From the NCBI RefSeq assembly GCF_030272615.1, contig NC_081413.1, positions 602,080,709-602,144,708 on the forward strand: a stretch of 64,000 bases of DNA, in the 5' to 3' direction. This DNA comes from Cryptomeria japonica (Eukaryota > Streptophyta > Pinopsida > Cupressales > Cupressaceae). A program made the position numbers and the translations under genes. This document shows, piece after piece, positions 57,151-64,000 of this stretch (its first letter is position 1; every line of letters starts with the position of its first letter). Under the pieces are notes generated by a model. The model searched no databases. It was not told where the DNA came from and saw only the letters and a program-made list of their open reading frames with translations.

Positions 57151-59085
57151 TGAAGGGTACAAGCTTTGGGATATAGCTAAAAAGAAGTTTCTCTATAGCA
57201 GAAGTGTACTTTTCAAAGAGATGAAGCCTTCCACTATATTATTGCAGCTAGAGAAAAAGGAGGAAAGGAAGGAGGTAGTTCAAATTCCACCCACTCTGGC
57301 GAGAGATGAACTACGCACTCCTGATGGACCTAATGATGAGGAGAGTTTTTCTAGAAGCTCTGAGCATTTTGAAGAAGGTGAAGAACCTCAACTTCAATAA
57401 TTGAGGAGGTATATGCGTGATAGGCGACAACCAGATAGATTTGGTTATTCACCAGAAAGGTTTAGTTATTCGTTGTTGGATTCAAATTGTGTTTTTGCTT
57501 TGATTGCTAACAATGATGAGCCTAGGATTGTTAGAGAGGCTATGGGTATGGATGATGCAGATTCATGGAAGAAAGCCATTGAAGAAGAGATGGCTTCTTT
57601 GAATAAAAATGATACTTGGGATCTAGTACCTTTGCTTGATAGACATAAATCTGTTGGTTGTAAATGGGTGTTCAAGAAGAAATTAGGTCTTGATGGAACT
57701 TATGAAAAGAATAAGGCAAGGTTGGTCACGAAGGGATATTCACAGAAGGAGGGAATTGACTTTGGTGGGATTTTCTCTCCTATAGCAAAGCCGACATCCA
57801 TTCATTTTGTGTTACCACTGATGGTAGCATATGATTTAAAAATTGAGAAAATAGATGTGAAGACAACTTCCCTTCATGGTGATTTGGAGGAAAAGATTAA
57901 TATGTCACAACCTGAGCATTTTGTAGTTGAAGGTAAAGAACATATGGTATGTAAGTTGAAAAATATCTATATGGTTTGAAGCAATCTCCTAGGATGTGGT
58001 ACCAAAAATTTGACACCTATGTGTTGAGTTTGGGATTTCAAAGATTTAAATCTAACCATTGTGTGTATTTCAAAACTGAAAATGGTTGCATTCTCATTAT
58101 TACATATATGTAGATGATATGTTGTTTTTTTGGGGAATGGTAATATGATTTCAGATTTGAAGTTTCAGTTGTCAACATAGTTTGATATGAAATATTTGCG
58201 TGTAGCGAGGTATATCTTGGGGATGGAGATCAAAAGAAATAGAACTACTAGAAAGCTTTGATTAAATGAGAGAATGTATGTGAACTCGATGTTGGAGAGA
58301 TTCAACAATTCATCTTGCAAATCCTTGGTAGTTTTTGTTTTGTAAGGAATGAAGTTATCAGTTGAGGATTGTCCAAAATCTCTTGTTGAGATAGACGACA
58401 TGACCAAAGTACCGTATGCAAGTGTTGTAGGAAGTTTGATGTATGCCATAGTATGTACTAGGCCAAACATTGCCCAAGAAGTGGGAGTCCTAAGTTGGTT
58501 TATGTCTAATCCTGGATGAGTAAATTGGGATGTAGTGAAGAGAGTGTTTAGATATTTGCACGGTACTTCTGAGTATTCCCAATGTTTTCATGGTTATCCT
58601 TTTGGACCTCGACATTTAGTTTGTATTCATGGGTTTGTGGATTTAGATTGGGCAGGTGACATTTGACAATAGGAGATTCACCAGTGAATATGTTTTCACG
58701 ATGTTTGGTGGTGCTATCAGTTGGATGAGTAAGCAACAAACTGTAGTTGCTTTGTCCACAACAGAAGCAGTTTACATGGTAGCTACTCATTCTTGTAAGG
58801 AAATCATTTGGCTTAAGAGTTTGTGTTTTGATATTAGATTTGATGCAAGACATATCGCTATATATTATGACAACTAGAGTCATTTTCTCGGCAAAGAATC
58901 CCACTTTCCATGCCAGAACAAAGCATATTGATGTACAATTTCATTTTGACTGTGATGTGGTAGAAGATGGAAAGGTGAAGTTGGAGAAGGTTTATACTTT
59001 ACCGAATGTTGCATATGCATTGACAAAGCCAATGAACACTGAGAAGTTCAGATGGTGTGTCAATTCGATGAGCCTTGGGACCTGA
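57122..59085 (+). pseudogene. pol: Copia-3 reverse transcriptase and RNase H
   Basis: A linker (57122-57400, acidic) ends at a TAA. The frame from 57401 then gives 'DSWKKAIEEEMASLNKNDTWDLVPL', '[34 protein letters not shown]', 'IEKIDVKTTSLHGDLEEKINM' and 'MVCKLKNIYMV'. There is a shift near 57960 ahead of 'GLKQSPRMWYQKFD'. The YVDDM box is readable across a frameshift near 58105. RNase H has 'YVFTMFGGAISWMSKQQTVVALSTTEAVYMVATHSCKEIIWL' (58686-58820) and 'NPTFHARTKHIDVQFHF'. The copy is inactive. Confidence 0.9.
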
Positions 59086-59132
59086 GCAGATTATGATGTA
59101 GACTCTTGATAGGTCTTCGACAAGTGGGAGAA

Positions 59133-60089
59133 TGTTGGGATAAGGTGTCTCAACCTTTGAGTCCTAACATTGGTTATTTAATTATTGATTTATTCCATTT
59201 TTTTAATTTCTTAAATTGCCATTCACTTTTGGGTCCTCTTGGTGAGGTGGCATCCTACAAGGCAGTCATGAGATCTGACATAATCATGTTCTTGGGAAAT
59301 TGGTATCCACTTGGAAGCTTCTACATTTTGGGAAGGTGTTGTCATATATTTCCAATTTGAAGTGGAAATTGAAATGGCAATTTCCTATGTTGACTAAAGA
59401 GTCTTGGCGTGTGTTTTCTATTATGGATTGCAGTTGTATTTGAGTAGCTAATATTTAAGGTGGAGTTCACTTTTAACAAGTGGTGTGAGGTAAGGAAAGC
59501 GCCTATTCTTAGTTATGGGAGTTATTATGTTGAACATGCATTGCATTTGGCAAGATGACCGTATTGGGTGATATAGGTGTTAGTGCTTTGGAAAGTTGCT
59601 ATGCGTAACGTGTCATGGAAATGGTAATTATGTTATTTTAACACAACTTACCTCTTTAGTGTTGAAGTTGGTTTTGGAAACCATGACAACCTACTACTTT
59701 GTGTTGAGCTCTATAAATATGTGATGCCTTGGCTTATTATTTATGAGAGCTTGAATATTTTGAGAGACATCGTTATGCTACCAAAATTATTCCTAAATCT
59801 TGTAATAGTGTGAAGACTCCTGAAGAGTAGAGCTATGAGATTGTATTGTAATTGTTGTTATTGATTAATACAATTGAGCTAAGTGTTTGGAGTGTGAGTT
59901 TTTTCCCGAAAGAGTTTTCCCACGTATATGTTGTGTTATGAGTTTATTTTCTTTTGAATATTTGTTAATGTTTATTTAGATGTACATCTGAATCTATAAT
60001 TGTTAAAGGGTGGAATTTTTGTTTTTTTGCATTCACTCTCCTGATAGTTCAATGTAGGAAGCTATATTTCACTACCTGGTTTCCTTTCA
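59133..60089 (+). repeat. Copia-3 3' LTR, complete
   Basis: 957 bp, TGTTGGGATAAGG...GGTTTCCTTTCA, preceded by the purine tract CAAGTGGGAGAA (59121-59132). Confidence 0.92.
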
Positions 60090-60806
60090 CCCCAAACCAT
60101 AGGTGACAGTAGCATCATAACCGGAGGACTCAATTTACTTCCTTGTGCCACCAGCACTACCTATAGCAGCCCTAACAATACCAGAGTGACATCCAATATG
60201 AACAATGTATCCTTTGTGGTGCCAGAATTTCCCATCCTGAAAGCTTATCACTTCGGTGTTAATGGAGTATTTACCATCGACTTTCCTTCACACCCACTTG
60301 TTGTGTATAATTATAGTGGTGGTTTACCCTAAACTCTATGGGCGCCAATTCTGGAATGAGTGTGAAAGTGATTGAATATAATGCCACAGTTCATATTGTG
60401 TTCTAGGGAACCAGCATCTTCCAAGAAGACAATCATCCAATGCATCTTCCAAGGAGAGGGTTTTGGTAACTATAATAATGTAACAGATCCACTCTCTTTC
60501 AACCTGGTTGATCCACCGCAACAAGATACTATGGGAACTCCTGTCAATTGATGGATAGCTATCAGGTTCAAAGCTAGCAATCCAGGTAATGAACAGAGTG
60601 ACAATTCTATCATGATTCTAGATATTATATATGGCTTGAAATTGAAATTTGGAAAATATATATAGAGTACTGAAGGATTTGGAAAATATATATAGAGTAC
60701 TGAAGGATTGTTCGATTTGTGCAGCTATTTGGTTCGTACACTGTCACTTTGATGATCATGTAACATGGGGGTTAGTGAAGAACGGTCCCAGTGAGTCTGA
60801 AAGTTT
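60090..60806 (+). pseudogene. laccase pseudogene B
   Basis: The 3' part of a laccase paralog in the same orientation as the intact gene, 6.1 kb downstream. Exon 5 (60090-60585) starts abruptly at the equivalent of 53219 in the intact gene and has stops near 60330 and 60402. A deletion removes the copper-site part after 'NHPMH', so [11 protein letters not shown] is lost. A TGA lies near 60550. The last intron keeps its GT donor, and its interior has a 30-bp tandem duplication (60651-60680, 60681-60710). Exon 6 (60725-60806) has '[27 protein letters not shown]', missing SMVFL, and is cut off by the Copia-4 LTR. It is not functional. Confidence 0.93.
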
Positions 60807-61378
60807 TGTTGAACTAAATAATAATTTCTCCCTTCACCGTCATTTGTAGACTAACTTTGTAGAAATATAATTTATGCTTATCTTGTCCTGCTGTGCATAG
60901 TATCTGATTTTTGACTTATCTTGTTTTACTCTGACGTAATATCAGATTTTTTACATACAATAATATTTATGTTTATCTTTTCATGTTCTGCAAAAAACCT
61001 GATCTGTGCTTATCAATGTGCTTGGGTAAAAATTTGATAGAGTTTTTGTCTTATCTTAAACTTGCCATGTATTGCAAGTTTCCAAACCACCTCTCTTCAC
61101 CGACTACTGCAGGAAACATTTGCTATAAATGTATTTGTAATGTGCAAGTCAGAGATAATTTTTTATTTAGGGGAACAAAGCACAGAGATTTCTGAGAACT
61201 CAGAAGAGCTTAATAATTATATTTTGTTATTATCCATTAATACAATTGTTGTTTTGTGTGTTGCAGCATACAATATTTGAAATACTTTGTTCAATTACAT
61301 GCTCTATTTAGTTTAAGCTTATATTCTTTTCTCTATTTCATTATACTTTGTTTTACTGTATTTCTGCTGCTTCCTACA
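60807..61378 (+). repeat. Copia-4 5' LTR
   Basis: 572 bp. The left edge is set by the break in laccase similarity and the TGTTG start; the right edge by the CCTACA end two to three bases before the primer site. The second LTR is not in the window, so the boundaries are inferred. Confidence 0.78.
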
Positions 61379-61381
61379 AAT

Positions 61382-61393
61382 TGGTATCGGAGC
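61382..61393 (+). promoter_or_regulatory. Copia-4 primer-binding site
   Basis: TGGTATCGGAGC, a one-base variant of the initiator-Met-tRNA site. Confidence 0.82.
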
Positions 61394-61514
61394 ATAAGAA
61401 GAGCTACACTCAGTGTGAGTGATTCAAAGACAGTGTGAGTGAGTTGATTGACTGTTGTGTAAAGAGTCTTTATCTTTCATCTGAATATTATAGCTATTTG
61501 AAATCTGAACTAAG

Positions 61515-62500
61515 ATGGCTACAAACACTATGGTTCAATCACAGGTTCCCATTTTGACTGAGAAAAATTATGATTCTTAGTCTATCAGAATGAGAACATT
61601 ACTTCGAGCTCATTATCTTTGGGGATTTGTCAGTGATGGATATCCGGAACCTATTGATCAGGCAGCAAAGTTGCCCCTATCAAATGCTAACCGAAATCTA
61701 TTGAAGGAGAACAGAAAGAAAGATAATAAAGCTCTTGGCCTTATTTAGCAAGGCTTAGATGACACCATATTTCCAAAGGTTTCTAGTGCAAAGTCTTCAA
61801 AGAAAGCTCGGGACACTCTTAAAACTTGTTACCAGGGTGTGTCCAAGGTGAATAGTGTGTCCAAGGTGAATAATGTCAAGTTAAAGAACTTGAGGAGAGA
61901 TTTTGAGAACCTGAAAATGAAGGACCGTGAGATCATGGATAGCTTTATGACTCAAGTCATGAATATTGTTAATCGGTTGAGACAATATGGAGATGACATC
62001 TCCGATAATAGAGTGATTGAGAAAGTTGTCAGATGTTTGTCAAATAAATTTGAAGTCATAGTTGTGCCCATAGAAGAGTTTAAAGACATCAGTCAAATGC
62101 AAATTGATGAATTAACCGGCTCTCTTATTGCACATGAGTCTAGGTTGACTAGATATGATGATAATCCATTGGAGAATACCTTCAAAACTCAGCTGCAATT
62201 TACTAGAGGTAGAGGCAGAGGTAGAGGAAGGTCTAGTAATAATGGAAGAGGAGGAAAACTTACTAATCAAAGAGACACTAGAATAGATTCAGAATCTGAA
62301 GATAAATCTCAAAGGAACCCTTCTAACTTGAGGGGGAGTAACAATAGAAATTGGCAACAAGGAAACTAGAGGTTTGATAAATCAAAAGTTCAATGCTATT
62401 ATTGTAAAAAGTATGGTCATTTTGCTAACAAGTGTTGGAAGAAGCAAGCTGATCTTGGCAAGCAGTCTGCACACATCACAGAGGAATCTGAAGATAATTA
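61515..62500 (+). pseudogene. gag: Copia-4 gag
   Basis: ATG 61515 starts 'MATNTMVQSQVPILTEKNYDS', a stop near 61580, then 'IRMRTLLRAHYLWGFVSDGYPEP'. A second stop near 61748 precedes 'GLDDTIFPKVSSAKSSKKARDTL'. Next comes an in-frame 18-bp tandem duplication ('SVSKVNSVSKVNNVKL', near 61840-61880) and the UBN2-type core 'LRRDFENLKMKDREIMDSF'. An RGRGRGRG tract lies near 62205-62235. The zinc knuckle 'CYYCKKYGHFANKCWKK' (near 62395-62445) is complete (CX2CX4HX4C), although a TAG at 62368 separates it from the upstream part. Confidence 0.9.
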
Positions 62501-62507
62501 AAAACCC

Positions 62508-64000
62508 GTGTTTTTTACTTGTAATGTGACTCAAGAAAGTTCAAATGATATTTGGTTTTTGGATAGTGGAGCAAACAATCATATGACTGGAAATAAAGAG
62601 TTGTTTACTAGTCTAGACTCTAATATTCACTCTGAGGTGAAGCTTGATAATGATAATAAGGCGAGTGTTAATGGTAAAGGAGTGGTTGTTGTGTATACCA
62701 AGAATGGTGAAAGGAGAACCATTGGTGATGTGTATTATGTGCCTAGTTTAAAATGTAATCTATTGAGCATTGGGCAACTGATAAAGAAAAGGTATAGAGT
62801 TTCCTTTAAGAACAATGTATGTACTATCATTGATAAGTATCCAAGTAAACAACTGATTGCAAAAGTAGAGATGAGTAAGAATAGGATGTTTCCACTTACT
62901 ATAAGAAATGAATTATCTAACTCTTTGAATGCTTATAACATTAAGAGTTCAGATGAATCCTGGTTATGGCACTTAAGGTATGGCCATTTACACTTTGGTG
63001 GTCTAGATTAGTTGCAGAAGAAGTAGATGGTGAAAGGGTTGCCCAGTATTCAACAACCAACAAGCTCATGTGAAAGTTGTATACTTGCAAAGCATCACAA
63101 AGAGAAATTTGTTTCTAGAGTTTCATACAGAGCAAAATCCCCATTGGAGATTATGCACACTGATTTGTGTGGACCAATGCAAACACCATCATTGGCTGAT
63201 AATATTTACTTTTTAACTTTTATAGATGATTATAGTCAGAGAACTTGGGTTTATCTTCAGAAGCAGAAGTCTATAACCTTTGATATATTCAAAAAGTTTA
63301 AAGCTATGGTTGAAAAGGAGAGTGGCAAATATATTAAAGTTTTAAGATCTGATAGAGGAGACGAGTATATGCTAAATGATTTCATGGCATTTTACCAAGA
63401 TTGTGGAATCAAGAGATAATTTACTACTCGTTTTACTTTAACAAAATGGAGTAGCCGAAAAGAAGAACCGAACCATTATAACATGACTTGGAGTATGCTA
63501 AAAGAGAAGCATTTATCAAATGAATATTGGGGAGCAACAATTATTTGTTCAGTTTATATCTTAAATAGGAGTTTGACTAAGAGTGTGAAGTACCATGTTC
63601 CCCAAGAAGCTTGGAGTGGTAGGAGTTGCAGGGTATCTCATTTGAGGATTTTTTAGTGTGTGGCTTATGCACATGTACCTCAAGAGGTGAGAAGGTAGCT
63701 AGATGACAAAAGTGAGAAGTGTATTTTTATTGGATACATTGAGGAGTCTAAGTCACATAGACTCTATAATCCCATCACCAAGAAGTATATTATCAACAGA
63801 GATGTTGAGTTCATGGAAAATGAGGCTTGGGATGGAAGCATAGATAAATCCGTTGTTGAGGAAGCTATATTATCTCATGGAGATGATGGTGGAAATGAGT
63901 TAGGCATACAAGACGGACAGTTGGTTCCATAGGCACATATACCTCCAGTGAGTACTCCAAGAAGACAATCTCTAGGAGTTAGCTCATCACAACTTAGAAC
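62508..64000 (+). pseudogene. pol: Copia-4 protease and integrase (partial)
   Basis: The protease has an intact active site 'IWFLDSGANNHMTGNKELF' (near 62550) and 'VYYVPSLKCNLLSIGQLIKKRY'. The pre-integrase region 'SWLWHLRYGHLHFGGLD' is followed by stops at 63009 and 63024, then 'SCESCILAKHHKEKF'. The integrase core has 'MHTDLCGPMQTPSL', 'TFIDDYSQRTWVYLQKQK' and 'IKVLRSDRGDEYMLNDF' (second Asp present). The third region is broken by a TAA at 63417 and a frameshift in 'TKWSSRKEEP', where PQQNGVAERKN is expected. The C-terminal 'YAHVPQEV' to 'CIFIGYIEESKSHRLYNP' is readable. It ends at the window edge. Confidence 0.9.

Larger units (their letters stand above)
55003..60089 (+). mobile_element. 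Copia-3: 5'-truncated, degenerate Ty1/copia
   Basis: The internal region carries protease, integrase, RT and RNase H in copia order, with a primer site at 55629-55641 and a 957-bp 3' LTR (59133-60089). The 5' LTR lacks its first approximately 340 bp. Homology to the 3' LTR starts near 55003, where a DUF4283 fragment abuts. Gag is almost entirely missing: a short start (55751, 'MASTSGRIEMENGYF') runs straight into the protease. The right end joins laccase pseudogene B exactly at 60089/60090. Because the left end is lost, no target duplication can be read. Confidence 0.9.
60807..64000 (+). mobile_element. Copia-4: Ty1/copia, left part, continues beyond the window
   Basis: The LTR 60807-61378 starts TGTTGAACTAAATAATAAT exactly where similarity of pseudogene B to laccase exon 6 ends, and it ends TTCCTACA. 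A primer site TGGTATCGGAGC is at 61382-61393. Gag, zinc knuckle, protease and integrase follow in copia order, with the RT not yet reached at 64000. In-frame stops (for example near 61580, 61748, 62368 and 63009) show the copy is degenerate. The left target site would be AGTTT (60802-60806); the right flank is outside the window. Confidence 0.88.

Noticed and set aside
1-64000. tRNA or rRNA genes
   Set aside because: Looking for GGTTC-type T-loops with paired arms and for conserved rRNA stretches gave nothing convincing; a covariance-model scan would be decisive.

Overview
The window is plant nuclear DNA. The single intact gene I can support is an intron-containing laccase (multicopper oxidase), and the rest is dominated by decayed, nested retrotransposons (Ty1/copia, Ty3/gypsy, non-autonomous LTR elements and LINEs). 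Low gene density, A+T-rich spacers and deep nesting suggest a large seed-plant genome. A gymnosperm or conifer would fit, but that is inference. There is no sign of bacterial, organellar or CRISPR sequence.

Layout. 0-14.2 kb: a broken Ty3/gypsy remnant on the minus strand is split by an older LTR. That LTR is interrupted by a degenerate copia element (Copia-1, 1764-9679), whose 3' LTR is itself interrupted by a solo LTR (7833-9087, TSD ATATG). A related solo LTR lies in the opposite orientation at 11878-13002 (TSD GATAT), and a probable third copy ends at 14184. A 42-bp minisatellite and a TA-rich microsatellite also lie here. 14.9-16.5 kb: A+T-rich spacer and a 212-bp MITE with an 8-bp direct repeat. 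16.5-25.4 kb: a laccase pseudogene on the minus strand whose large exon is split by two LTR retrotransposons inserted 17 bp apart (Copia-2, 17187-22259; a non-autonomous element, 22282-24958). It abuts a fragment of a DUF4283/LINE-ORF1-type protein. 27.9-33.2 kb: a nearly full-length but inactivated LINE (minus strand) with ORF1, endonuclease, RT and RNase H. 34.8-39.4 kb: a LINE tail fragment, a perfect 21-bp hairpin and a 172-bp direct duplication in spacer. 39.5-44.6 kb: an odd T+G-rich stretch with an acidic-headed ORF and repeated motifs, then a LINE RNase H fragment and a decayed ORF of unknown family with a coiled coil. 46.2-47.3 kb: a 549-bp-period tandem duplication. 47.3-50.0 kb: an intact-ended, small LTR element with a perfect TSD that carries only a Gag-like zinc knuckle and unrecognised ORFs. 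50.66-53.97 kb: the laccase gene, six exons, predicted 567 aa, with all four copper motifs and a 1.03-kb intron holding a long fold-back. 54.7-60.1 kb: a DUF4283 fragment, then a 5'-truncated copia (Copia-3). 60.09-60.81 kb: a second laccase pseudogene. 60.81-64 kb: the left part of another copia (Copia-4), which truncates that pseudogene and runs off the window.

Biologically this is a laccase cluster (one intact gene, two pseudogenes, one of them inverted) eroded by repeated retrotransposition. The insertions give a readable relative order. All LTR elements with a visible primer-binding site use an initiator-Met-tRNA-like site. No copia copy in the window has an uninterrupted polyprotein, so none looks autonomous. 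The non-autonomous elements at 22.3-25.0 and 47.3-50.0 kb are the most unusual objects.
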